Of a DNA stretch of 64,000 bases, positions 1 through 8,888 are shown piece after piece; the stretch's first letter is position 1; each line of letters starts with the position of its first letter. The notes beneath the pieces are model-generated. The model searched no databases. It was not told where the DNA came from and saw only the letters and a list, made by a program, of their open reading frames with translations. The stretch is from Litoribacter ruber (lineage in GTDB: Bacteria; Bacteroidota; Bacteroidia; Cytophagales; Cyclobacteriaceae): positions 186,001-250,000 of the forward strand of contig NZ_JAHBGI010000003.1 in NCBI RefSeq assembly GCF_018500185.1, read 5' to 3'. The translations under genes were made by a program, and so were the position numbers.

Positions 1-2562
1 GCGGTAGCAAAAAACGGCTGTCCGCCTCCTCCACCCTGAATTTCCTTGGCAAGGTCTCGGACGATCTGCCCTGCATTCAGGCCTTTTTCCTTGACCAACT
101 CCTCATCGATTATCACCGCCACTTGCGGCTTTCCTTGAATATCCGCTGCCAAAACAGCCACGATCGGAGCCAGCTCGTTTTTCAGCTCAAAGGAAAGCTT
201 CTTCAAGGCATCCGCAGAAGGCAACGTCACTTGGGCGACCATTACATTCACCCCGTTTTGCACTTTGACCAGCTTTTTAAGCTCATCTTTTATTCCCGCC
301 GCCTGGCTAAGGTGTAACGCCTCTATTTCTTTCTTAAGTTCATTTTTCTCCGCTACAAGTGCCTCAATGGCTTTTTTGAGGTCTTTAGGATTCTTAAGCA
401 TTTCTTGGACCTCCTTCACCAATTCCATTTGCTGATTAATAAAATCCTCAGCGGCATTGGCTGTAATGGCCTCAATCCTTCTCACTCCTGAAGCGATGGA
501 GCTTTCAGAAATGATTTTGAAATAGCCAATCTTCCCTGTGGAAGGTACGTGGGTCCCTCCGCAAAGTTCCACTGAATAATCCGACCCAAAAGTAATAACT
601 CGAACAAAATCACCATACTTCTCTCCAAACAGGGCTGTAGCCCCCATGGATTCAGCTTCTTGTATAGGCACGTTCCTTTTTTCGTCCAGTTGTATGTTTT
701 CCCTGATTTTTTCATTCACCAGTTTTTCAACCTGCTGGATTTCTTCATCCGTCATTTTGGAAAAATGTGCAAAATCAAACCTTAACAGTTCATCATTAAC
801 CAAAGACCCTTTTTGCTGTACGTGGTCACCCAAAACCTTCTTCAAGGCTGATTGCAGCAAGTGAGTAGCCGTGTGGTTATTCATAGTAAGGGCACGCTTG
901 ATCCCATCCACTTTGGCTGTAAACGCTGCACTTGGGTTTGATGGCAGCTTGTTTACAAAATGTACGATCAGGTCGTTTTCCTTTTTAGTATCTATCACCT
1001 TTACGGTTTCTTCTTCACTTTGAAGCACACCCTTATCGCCTACCTGCCCACCGCTTTCTGCATAGAAAGGAGTGGTTTCAAGCACTACCTGATATTTGGT
1101 ACCCTTCTTCTCTTTTATTTCTCTGTATCGCAGGATTTTGGTATCTGCCTCCAAGGCATCATAACCGACAAACTCCACCCCGTTGTCTTCATTCACCACA
1201 ACCCAGTCGCCCGTTTCCTGCTCGGCAGCGGATCTGGACCTGGTCTTCTGCTTTTCCATTTCGGATTGGAAACCCTGCTCGTCTACTGATAGCTCATTTT
1301 CCCTAGCGATAAGCGAAGTCAAATCCAATGGAAATCCATAAGTATCATAAAGCTCAAATGCAGTTTTGCCATCGATCACCTGCTGCCCATTTTCCTTTAA
1401 TTCAGCTCTAATTTGCTCCAACCTCTTCAAGCCGTTTTCCAAAGTCCTCAGAAACGAGCTCTCTTCTTCAAAAATCACCTTGGCAATAAACTCCTGCTGG
1501 CTGGCAATCTCTGGAAACATCTCTCCAAAATTTTCAGCCAACAATGGCATTAACTCATATATGAATGGCTTATTGAAACCCAAGAAAGTATACCCATACC
1601 TTACGGCCCTTCTCAGTATTCTTCTGATTACATAGCCTGCTTTATTGTTCGAAGGCAACTGCCCATCGGCAATTGTAAATGCAATCGCACGGATGTGGTC
1701 CACCACGACGCGGAAGGCGATGTCCAGTTTTTCTTCTTGCCCATATTGCTTGCCTGATTTTTTCTCCAACGCTGCAATGAAGGGCATAAACACATCTGTG
1801 TCATAATTGGAAGTCTTCCCTTGGATGGCACGTACCAGCCTTTCAAAGCCCATTCCCGTATCCACGTGCGTGGCAGGAAGCGGCTTGAGGCTGCCATCGG
1901 ACTGTCTGTTGAATTGCATAAAGACCAAGTTCCAGATCTCTATGACCTGAGGATGGTCTTCGTTGACAAGCGATTTTCCTGAAACCTCAGAAATTTCAGT
2001 TGCCGGTCTTAAATCTATATGAATTTCTGAGCAGGGCCCGCAAGGTCCTGTATCGCCCATCTCCCAAAAATTATCCTTTTTGCTCCCAAAAATTATCCTG
2101 TCCTCATCCACTATTCCTTTCCAGAGATCAAAGGCCTCCATATCCTTATCCAACCCATCCTGTGCATCACCTCCAAAAACACTCACATAAAGCCTGTCTT
2201 TTGGCAATTTATACACCTCTGTTAATAGCTCCCACGCCCACTCGATGGCTTCTTTCTTGAAATAATCCCCAAAAGACCAGTTTCCCAACATCTCAAACAT
2301 GGTGTGGTGATAGGTGTCCACCCCCACTTCTTCCAAATCATTGTGCTTCCCGGAAACTCTTAGACACTTTTGGCTGTTAGCCACCCTATTGACTTTAGGC
2401 GTCTCATTTCCAAGGAAATAATCCTTAAACTGATTCATCCCGGCGTTGGTAAACATCAGGGTGGGGTCGTTTTTGACTACGATGGGTGAGGAAGGGACAA
2501 AGGAATGCTGTTTGGTTTTGAAGAATTCTATGAAAGTATTTCTAATTTCTTTGGCGCGCATA
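1..2562 (-). CDS. alaS: Alanyl-tRNA synthetase (C-terminal end cut by window)
   Basis: Charges tRNA-Ala with alanine in the cytoplasm and edits mischarged tRNA. The frame is open from the ATG at 2562 to the window edge, 854 codons, so only about 20 C-terminal residues are missing against the usual 870-880. Visible landmarks: the class II catalytic core with FEMLGNWSFGDYF near residue 95; the editing-domain metal ligands NHTATHLL near residue 560 and ELCGGTHV near residue 665; a coiled-coil stretch near 715-745; and the glycine-rich end GGGGQPFF near 845, typical of the C-Ala domain. It is divergent from the M23 peptidase gene, with 129 bp between. Identity is secure. Confidence 0.97.
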
Positions 2563-2691
2563 TATTAGGTGAATTGTAACCGATATTCGGAAATAAAATT
2601 TACTCTGTCTATCTTAGCAGGCATCACGGTAATGCTGTGTCCTGCCTAATAATAAGGCTACAAAATTATAAGAATTACCAAGGAATTAATA

Positions 2692-3669
2692 ATGAGTAGG
2701 ATAAAATATTACTATGATCCCAAGAGCTGCAAGTACGAAAGGTACACCCCCAGCAAATGGGATGTCGGCATCAACATTTTAGGCATAATCTCCCTGGCCT
2801 CCATTCTGGCCATCGCCTTCATCATGATGTTCAACCATTTCTTTGACAGCCCCAAAGAGCTGAAGCTCATCAATGAGAATAAAGAGCTCAAACTCTACTA
2901 CTCCCTTTTGGAGGAAGAAGTCGAAGTGATCAATGAAATGATGGCCGACTTGCAGGACCGTGACGACAATTTGTACCGTGTCATTTTTGAATCCGAACCC
3001 ATTCCCTCCTCCATTCGGAATGCCGGGTATGGCGGTACCGACCGGTATCGAAACATCAAAGCGAAAGGCCTTAATCAGGAAAAAATGATCCTGGACGTGA
3101 TGGGCAAGGTAGACCAGCTCAAACGCAAACTTTATGTACAGTCGGTTTCCTATGATGAGCTTTCTGAAACGGCCATGAACAAAGAGGAGTACTGGGCATC
3201 CATCCCAGCCATCCAGCCCGTTCATAACGAGGAATTAAGCAGATTGGCATCCGGTTTTGGCATGAGGTTGCATCCAATATTGAAAGTGCGCAAAATGCAC
3301 AGCGGCATTGACTTCTCAGCTCCCAAGGGAACTCCAATCTACGCCACAGGCGACGGGGTGGTAGAAGTGGTAAAAACTGATTTCGGCGGTTATGGAAAGA
3401 ATATCATCATCAACCATGGCTTTGGTTTTACCACACGCTATGCCCACATGAACGAATTCAACGTCAAGAGAGGACAGAAAGTAAAACGTGGCGACTGCAT
3501 TGGATATGTAGGAAACACAGGAAGCTCTACTGCTCCTCACGTACATTACGAAGTAAAGAAAGATGGCAAATTTGTCAACCCTGTCCATTACTTCTTTAAA
3601 GACCTCAACCCGGCCGAGTTTGACAAAATCCTCGAACTGGCCTCCAGGGAAAACCAATCCCTATCTTAA
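2692..3669 (+). CDS. M23 family metallopeptidase (LytM-type), membrane anchored
   Basis: Predicted zinc peptidase acting on peptidoglycan cross-links in the periplasm. 325 residues: a short basic cytoplasmic start, one membrane segment at about residues 27-48, a coiled-coil-prone stretch at about 50-155, then the LytM/M23 domain at about 185-305. The zinc and catalytic motifs are present: HSGIDFSAPKG (H and D ligands), YAHM and HVHYEV (HxH). This layout matches the Bacteroidota M23 proteins that have an N-terminal coiled coil and regulate cell separation. An intrinsic terminator follows directly. The cleavage specificity cannot be read from the sequence. Confidence 0.93.
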   Translation: MSRIKYYYDPKSCKYERYTPSKWDVGINILGIISLASILAIAFIMMFNHFFDSPKELKLINENKELKLYYSLLEEEVEVINEMMADLQDRDDNLYRVIFESEPIPSSIRNAGYGGTDRYRNIKAKGLNQEKMILDVMGKVDQLKRKLYVQSVSYDELSETAMNKEEYWASIPAIQPVHNEELSRLASGFGMRLHPILKVRKMHSGIDFSAPKGTPIYATGDGVVEVVKTDFGGYGKNIIINHGFGFTTRYAHMNEFNVKRGQKVKRGDCIGYVGNTGSSTAPHVHYEVKKDGKFVNPVHYFFKDLNPAEFDKILELASRENQSLS

Positions 3670-3676
3670 CCCACTT

Positions 3677-3715
3677 ACTGCCCAGAGAATAAAATCCTCT
3701 GGGCAGTTTTTTTTT
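3677..3715 (+). terminator. Intrinsic terminator after the M23 peptidase gene
   Basis: An 11-bp stem, ACTGCCCAGAG pairing with CTCTGGGCAGT, around an 8-nt AT-rich loop, followed by a run of nine T. It lies 8 bp past the stop codon. Confidence 0.93.
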
Positions 3716-3835
3716 AAATTTGTCCGCGAAGAAGCCTTTGTGCCCCTTCTTTTTAACTTGGTGCCCTTTGTGACCAATTCCTTCCGCATAGGAGCTTTCC
3801 GGCTCCGGTCTTCCGGCTCCAAAACATTCCTCCCC
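3716..3835. repeat. Intergenic repeat-like stretch (CCTTTGTGcc / GGCTCC type)
   Basis: Contains two imperfect copies of a CCTTTGTGcc-type unit (CCTTTGTGCC and CCCTTTGTGACC), then GGAGCTTTCCGGCTCC, an inverted repeat, and CGGTCTTCCGGCTCC, which resembles the heptad core of the MITE-like family seen elsewhere in the window. No gene on either strand is convincing here. It looks like decayed intergenic repeat material ahead of the MerR gene. Confidence 0.45.
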
Positions 3836-3929
3836 TCATTGCTCAAAATCACTTTCTATTTTCCAATTTTAATTGTTATTTTTGGCAAACCTGCCCTGTG
3901 TATCGGGCCAATTTTATTATAAGAGTAAA

Positions 3930-4283
3930 GTGCCTTACAAAGAAAAAGAAATAGAGAAAAAGTATTATTCCATTGGAGAAGTGGCCACTATGTTCAAGGT
4001 AGCCACCTCTTTGATCAGGTACTGGGAAGGTGAATTTGAAATCATTAAGCCCAAAAAAGACAAGAAAGGCAACCGGCGTTTTACAAAAGACGATATCGAG
4101 AAGATCCGTCTAATTTATCATTTGGTAAAAGAAAAGGGCTATACCCTGCAGGGAGCCCAAGACATTATCAAAAAGGACCTCTATCAGGTGAGCGACAAGG
4201 CTGCCATGATTGAAAGGCTCCACAAGATCAAAAACTTTTTAATTGAAATTCGGGACAACATAAATGAACACCAGGAACGATGA
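3930..4283 (+). CDS. MerR family transcriptional regulator
   Basis: Small DNA-binding regulator, 117 residues from the GTG at 3930. The N-terminal winged helix-turn-helix is clear (YYSIGEVATMFKVATSLIRYWEGEF, split across residues 11-36, then NRRFTKDDIEKIRLIY), followed by a coiled-coil dimerisation helix. No metal or drug ligand domain is present. GTG was chosen over the upstream ATG at 3873 because the extra 19 residues look like translated intergenic DNA while PYKEKEIEKKYYSIGEVA is the usual start of this family in Cytophagales. It overlaps dprA by 20 bp, so the two are probably co-translated. Confidence 0.88.
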   Translation: MPYKEKEIEKKYYSIGEVATMFKVATSLIRYWEGEFEIIKPKKDKKGNRRFTKDDIEKIRLIYHLVKEKGYTLQGAQDIIKKDLYQVSDKAAMIERLHKIKNFLIEIRDNINEHQER

Positions 4284-5382
4284 ACACCTTTATAGTCTAG
4301 CACTTAGCCTGATCCCCAAGATCGGGCCGTCAGTCTATAAAAACATCATCAGTTACAGCGGTTCCGCTCAAAACTTTTTCAACCTTGCACCTGGCAAAGC
4401 CGCCAAAATCCCCCGCATAGGATCCAAGCTCTTAGAATTGCTTCGACAGAAAAATCAATACTTGGCCCAAGCAGAAAAGCTAATCCTGCAAGCCGAAAAA
4501 TTAAACGTCAAGATCTTAACTTATGCCTCAACGGAATTCCCCAAGAGGCTCAAATCCATAGAGGATTCCCCCTCAGTTCTATTTGTAAAGGGAAACATTG
4601 ATCTAAACGCTAACCGACTACTGGGGATTGTTGGCACCAGAAATGCCACTGATTACGGAAAAACCGTCACGCGAAAGATAATTGAGGAAGTGGCTCCCTT
4701 CCAGCCTGTCATTGTGAGCGGTTTGGCCTATGGGATCGATATTGAGGCGCACCGGGCGGCCCTGCAGCATGACTTGCCTACTGTGGCGGTGATGGGCTCG
4801 CCAATTGACAAGATTTACCCCTACCAACATAAAAATACCGCAGAGCAGATGCTTGAGACTGGAGGACTGATCAGTGAATTCAGACCAGGCAGCGACATGG
4901 TACCGGGGAATTTTCCCCAAAGAAACCGAATTATAGCAGGACTTTCCGATGCCCTTATCGTAGTTGAGGCCGCAAAAAAGGGAGGAGCCTTGATCACCGC
5001 TGAAATCGCCTTCAGTTACAACAAAGAGATTTTTGCCGTCCCAGGGAACCTGCAATCGCCCTATAGCGAAGGGTGCAACCAGCTGATCAAAACCATGAAA
5101 GCCAATATCTACCTTGGCACCAAAGACCTGGAGGAAGCTCTGTCATGGTCAAAAGGTTCTGAGGACCAAGAAAATCAACCTGTAGCCTTTTCGCTTGAGA
5201 ACATTTCCGATGAACACAGGCCCATAATTGCAGCATTTTTAGAAAACCCCGAGCAGCAGATTGACCAATTGTCTTGGATCACCAATATCCCTATTTCCAT
5301 GTTGGCCTCTTCTTTATTGCAATTGGAGTTTATGGGACTGATCAGATCCTTACCGGGGAAGACATATAAACTGGTAAAGTAA
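4264..5382 (+). CDS. dprA: DNA-processing protein DprA
   Basis: Binds incoming single-stranded DNA during natural transformation and loads RecA. 372 residues: a helix-hairpin-helix/SAM-like segment at about 10-60, a Rossmann-like DprA core with GIVGTRNATDYG, VSGLAYGID, VAVMGSPID and FPQRNRIIAGLSDALIVVEA (split), and a C-terminal winged-helix domain at about 315-370. The start lies inside the 3' end of the MerR gene. All usual DprA signatures are intact. Confidence 0.96.
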   Translation: MNTRNDEHLYSLALSLIPKIGPSVYKNIISYSGSAQNFFNLAPGKAAKIPRIGSKLLELLRQKNQYLAQAEKLILQAEKLNVKILTYASTEFPKRLKSIEDSPSVLFVKGNIDLNANRLLGIVGTRNATDYGKTVTRKIIEEVAPFQPVIVSGLAYGIDIEAHRAALQHDLPTVAVMGSPIDKIYPYQHKNTAEQMLETGGLISEFRPGSDMVPGNFPQRNRIIAGLSDALIVVEAAKKGGALITAEIAFSYNKEIFAVPGNLQSPYSEGCNQLIKTMKANIYLGTKDLEEALSWSKGSEDQENQPVAFSLENISDEHRPIIAAFLENPEQQIDQLSWITNIPISMLASSLLQLEFMGLIRSLPGKTYKLVK

Positions 5383-5387
5383 AAGCT

Positions 5388-6776
5388 TTAAACTTTACTT
5401 TTTATCCTTTCAAAAGCAGAATTGGCTTTATTGACTATATCTTGTGCGTCTTGCTTCTGTAGCCTTCCATCCTTTTTAAGAATCTCCCCATTCACCATCA
5501 CCATGCTGACATTTCTAGGTTGGCCGGCTTCAACAAGTATATCCACCGCACTCGTGAATGGTGCCAGATTGAGCGCATTGGGATCTATTAATATCAAATC
5601 CGCCTGTTTGCCTGGCGTGATGGAACCTACCCTATCCCCAATTCCCAGAGACCTTGCACCTTCAATAGTAGCCATTTCCAATACCCTTTCCGCACCGATC
5701 TGAAATTCATCCTGAGCCATGGCATTGGTAATATTGAGGATATTTTTCATGATGGCAAACATATCCGCATTTCCAGAAATCGTGGTGGTATCTACTGACA
5801 AGCCTATCGTCGCCCCCTTATCGAGCAATTTGAGCATTTCAGGAAAACCATAACCGATTCTTAGCTCGCTAAAAGGTGAAATGCTGATGGAAGATCCTGC
5901 ATCCACCATGGCTTCAATTTCCCAGTCAGTTGCCTGCATGCCGTGAATAAGCTGCAGCTTTTCATTCAGGAAGCCTGCCTTGGAGAGCCTAGCGATAACC
6001 CCTTCCCTGGAAGCATGGGTAGTGATGGGCAGCCCCATTTCACTGGCCCTATGGTAATCATAAGTCCCTATTTCAATATTCCCTTCTATCCCCCTCCAGG
6101 CAAACCCCAGATCAAACAAGCCCGAGTTATGATAGTTATCCCAATCAGCTTTCAGCTTTTCTAACGGTGCAAAATCAATGGCCTCCTCACTGCCTCTGCC
6201 CACAGCATTCCCAAATGAATATCGGGCACGGACACCGGAGGCCTCAACCCCTTCCAGGCTGGCCACGGCATGCTCAAAACTCCGAACGTTATGACACCAG
6301 TTATGCAGGGTCGTAATACCGGAATCTATGGCTTCAGCGCCTGCGAGTTCACAAGCGACCTTCATGTCATCAGGAGTAAAGTGGGGCCCAACTTCCTGTT
6401 GGGTTTCAAAATACCCATTACCAGGAGGCTTTACCGACATACTCCGGAATAGCCCAGTCCAGATATGCCAATGGGTCTCCACAAAACCCGGCAGCAAAAC
6501 CTTACCTTTCGCATCAATTACTTCCACCTCTTTTTCAGAAGTCAACCCATTACCTATTCGGGAGATTTGACCGTTTTCTATCAGGACATCTCCTCTTTTT
6601 AGGTTGCCCACAGATTTATCCATAGAAATAATCTGGGCATTGATAATCAAAAAGCTATTGCTCGTAAATTGCCCCTGTAATTGGTTGCCAAGGGCTTTGA
6701 CCATCCCCAATGGCATTAGGCTGACCAAGCCCATCCCCTTTAAAAATTCTCTTCTTCCAAATCCTGATTTATACAT
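5388..6776 (-). CDS. Amidohydrolase (AtzA/TrzN-like) with Tat signal
   Basis: Metal-dependent hydrolase of the amidohydrolase superfamily, nearest in style to the chlorohydrolase/cytosine deaminase branch; the substrate is unknown. From ATG 6776 the protein starts MYKSGFGRREFLKG, a twin-arginine signal, so it should be exported folded. Metal-site motifs seen are HWHIW (HxH), THAS, LIHGM and SVDTTTISGN (the conserved Asp). An upstream ATG at 6791 would add five residues before the signal, and 6776 fits better. It lies just downstream of, and on the same strand as, the frameshifted lipoprotein gene, possibly as one transcript. Confidence 0.85.
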   Translation of the reverse strand: MYKSGFGRREFLKGMGLVSLMPLGMVKALGNQLQGQFTSNSFLIINAQIISMDKSVGNLKRGDVLIENGQISRIGNGLTSEKEVEVIDAKGKVLLPGFVETHWHIWTGLFRSMSVKPPGNGYFETQQEVGPHFTPDDMKVACELAGAEAIDSGITTLHNWCHNVRSFEHAVASLEGVEASGVRARYSFGNAVGRGSEEAIDFAPLEKLKADWDNYHNSGLFDLGFAWRGIEGNIEIGTYDYHRASEMGLPITTHASREGVIARLSKAGFLNEKLQLIHGMQATDWEIEAMVDAGSSISISPFSELRIGYGFPEMLKLLDKGATIGLSVDTTTISGNADMFAIMKNILNITNAMAQDEFQIGAERVLEMATIEGARSLGIGDRVGSITPGKQADLILIDPNALNLAPFTSAVDILVEAGQPRNVSMVMVNGEILKKDGRLQKQDAQDIVNKANSAFERIKSKV

Positions 6777-6812
6777 GTTTATTATAACCAAGGAATGTAA
6801 GTACGGTTTAAG

Positions 6813-7636
6813 CTAAAAGTATTCTAACCGCTTTCTGGCTAGCAGTGGCAATCCCCAATTGATACCGTATTCCCTTTCTTCCGTAAGCCGGCCCAATTCA
6901 TCATATTCGTACTCAAATACATCCCCCATTTCTCCGGGAGGCATCATTAGCAAAGTCGATTTGGCTCTCATGAGCCCCTGATCATTATAGTGGATGAACC
7001 AATCTTGCCTTGCTGCATCAAATGGAGCTTCATAAAGGCTCTCCTTGATCTTCAGGCCATTTTCGTACTCATACTGATAATAAGCTATAATTTCTTCCTG
7101 ATTATAATAATTCGTTCTCTTCAAAAGATCATTTTCATAAGCAAAGGTCCTCCACAGTTCCCGCTCCCGGTAATGCGTTTCCAATTCGATTGAACTCAAC
7201 CTTCTATCGTCATCAAAGAATTGATACACTGTGCGAGTCCATACCAACTTACCCATTCTGCCCTCTGTTGGTTCCGGACTGCCCACTGCACTGGGATGTG
7301 AGTAGATTATTATTTCGCTAAGCAGATTTTGATGGTCATAGTTTAAGACCGAAACTGAAATGGTATCCCGTTCAGGGGAAAGTTGAAGTCTTAATACTTC
7401 TCGACCTACCGAATTATAGAGATGCTCCACGTAATTGCGCAGAGAGGAGTTATCCATATTATGGTAATATAGCGTTTTGCTCAACTGCCCTTCGGGTTGC
7501 CGAAGATCACCACGCAGCATTTCCCTTACTTCTTCAAACCATTCAATTTCGCCTCCGGGCTCCCATGCTCCTCTTCCCAATCGGCACACCCCCAAAACAG
7601 TAAGCCCACTACAAAAAATTTGACAAACCGGCCCAT
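6813..7636 (-). pseudogene. Frameshifted lipoprotein gene (YD-repeat-like)
   Basis: Two frames together make one plausible lipoprotein. The frame opening at ATG 7636 begins MGRFVKFFVVGLLFWGCAD, a textbook lipoprotein signal with Cys17, but stops at 7526-7528 after 36 residues ending LNGLKK. The body, in the -1 frame, runs on from VREMLRGD near 7529 to the stop at 6813 and contains repeated Y-E-Y/N-E-G-L segments like YD-repeat or outer-surface proteins. The body frame has its own upstream ATG (7643) but gives an unlikely start (MSYGPVCQIFC...). A single base deletion near 7526-7535 would explain it. Sequencing error or programmed shifting are the alternatives; no classic slippery heptamer is seen at the junction. 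Confidence 0.72.
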
Positions 7637-7736
7637 AGCTCATTGATTAACTATAATCAATTTACGCACAAACAATTAATTATCAAAAGTTTATCACTTC
7701 AAGACTATAACCTGAATCCAACTTATACTAAAATCA

Positions 7737-7850
7737 GGCAATCTCTGAGCCCTTTGATCCTCTGCGGTTAACTAAATGACTTAACATCAAACTAAATCAA
7801 ACCTATCCTATTGTTCGGCAATCTCTGAGCCCTCTGATCCTCTGAGGTTA
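7737..7850. repeat. 34-bp direct repeat, two copies 80 bp apart
   Basis: GGCAATCTCTGAGCCCT starts both copies, at 7737-7770 and 7817-7850. They match at 32 of 34 positions (T/C and C/A changes). The reverse strand reads as the accGCAGAGGaTCaaagggC type of unit often met between genes in Cytophagales. The copies lie between the frameshifted lipoprotein and the cupin gene and overlap no gene. Confidence 0.85.
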
Positions 7851-7856
7851 TTTAAA

Positions 7857-8402
7857 CTACTTACAATACATTTCCAAAAGCTCCTTCTTCTTCCCCTTCT
7901 TAATGGCTTTTTTGGCCATATATTTTCCCAAAGGTGAAAGCAGCTTGAATATAAACGCAGGGCTTTCCATATTGCCCATCTCGGCCAAAATGAAGTTGGT
8001 GGCCAAATCCTTAGGCAACCCCCGCTTGTCAGCCAGACCGTCATGTGCAAGCCCATACATAATTCTGATGGAATCTTCAAAGCCCTTTTGCCCGGGCTCA
8101 AGTTTTACGTGGAAGGTGATTTTATCATCATTGGGATTATGAAAACCATGTGGCTCCATGATGGCCACTTTATAGCTTTCTCCGGGTTGGAGGATTTTGG
8201 ATTTGCCTCCTTCCTGTTTCACTTCCAATTGGCCTTCTTTGGCAGTGAAGGTTTCAGTATAGCAGGTATGGAAATGGAGAGGGTTGCCTCCTTTTGGAGC
8301 CAGCTCAATTTCCAGGAGCGTATATTCCCCATTTGTTTCCTCGGAGGTCTTTAAAAAAGTAACTTTATCGTCAAAAATGGGATTGGTGATCGTTCTTTGC
8401 AT
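7857..8402 (-). CDS. Cupin domain protein
   Basis: 181 residues with a single cupin beta-barrel at about 20-115. Motif 1 residues are visible as PLHFHTCYTETF (H-F-H and a Glu) with G-(x)-L after it, and motif 2 as PGESYKVAIMEPHGFHNP. A C-terminal helical, Lys-rich tail follows. The metal-ligand pattern suggests a bound divalent metal; the function is unknown. A paralogue with the same PLHFH...Y...E layout is at 39804-40382 in this window. No operon partner is evident; repeats flank it on both sides. Confidence 0.85.
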   Translation of the reverse strand: MQRTITNPIFDDKVTFLKTSEETNGEYTLLEIELAPKGGNPLHFHTCYTETFTAKEGQLEVKQEGGKSKILQPGESYKVAIMEPHGFHNPNDDKITFHVKLEPGQKGFEDSIRIMYGLAHDGLADKRGLPKDLATNFILAEMGNMESPAFIFKLLSPLGKYMAKKAIKKGKKKELLEMYCK

Positions 8403-8435
8403 TTCTTTGGGATTTTAATTCAACTTTAATTTAAA

Positions 8436-8580
8436 TATGCCTACCCGCAATTGCACCCATAAGATGGCAAAAACTGCCAAATTCTTGGTCTGATGCTAGA
8501 ATGATCCTTACTTCGGTCTTCGGTCTGCCGTCCCCAAAAGAAAAAAGTAATTAGCGAATGGCATCATTGCGGATAATCAT
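8436..8580 (+). repeat. MITE-like element, copy 1
   Basis: Left end CCGCAATTGCACC (8445-8457) and right end GGCATCATTGCGGATAATCAT-type (8560-8580) form imperfect terminal inverted repeats. Inside are TTGGTCTGATGCTAGAAT (8486-8503) and the heptad core CTTCGGTCTTCGGTCTGCCGTC (split over 8511-8532). The same parts recur near 15275, 32906, 35831 and 43281. There is no coding capacity. Confidence 0.75.
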
Positions 8581-8646
8581 GAAATTATAAAATCCAACTT
8601 AAAATCTCAACGAAACAGTATCCTTTTCACCTTATTCTAGGTAAAA

Positions 8647-8883
8647 TCACTTATCAAACAATTCGCGCAAGGATGCCAGGGAGGCTTTTTTAACCACTTC
8701 CTCTTTGTATATGACCATTGGACCTGTTTTGCAGAAGTCCATGCATTTGGTCTTTATGATTTTAAATCTACCTTTATAAGTCGATTTGGTCGCCTCTTTT
8801 AGGTCACCGATAAGCTTTTTGCATCCGGCCGATTTGCAATCAGATCCTGTACAGACGAAGACGAATTCCCGATATTCTCCCAT
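8647..8883 (-). CDS. Thioredoxin-like [2Fe-2S] ferredoxin domain protein
   Basis: 78 residues. The four cysteines of the thioredoxin-like ferredoxin fold are present: FVCTGSDCKSAGC near residues 10-21 and TKCMDFCKTGP near 45-55. One of the five cysteines (Cys21) is likely not a ligand. Such proteins carry one [2Fe-2S] cluster and transfer electrons in the cytoplasm. It starts 5 bp after the DUF819 gene stop, so the two are probably one operon, though no functional link is known. Confidence 0.88.
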   Translation of the reverse strand: MGEYREFVFVCTGSDCKSAGCKKLIGDLKEATKSTYKGRFKIIKTKCMDFCKTGPMVIYKEEVVKKASLASLRELFDK

Positions 8884-8888
8884 GCTAG

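Noticed and set aside
1-2562. Several open frames of 60-110 codons on both strands
   Set aside because: They overlap the continuous alaS frame, which has full motif support; they are shadow frames. The same applies to antisense frames across dapA, ligA, accC, argS, susC and other core genes.
3800-3830. Sixth full MITE-like copy
   Set aside because: Only a GGTCTTCCGG-like piece is shared; no terminal repeats, so it is listed as generic repeat-like DNA.
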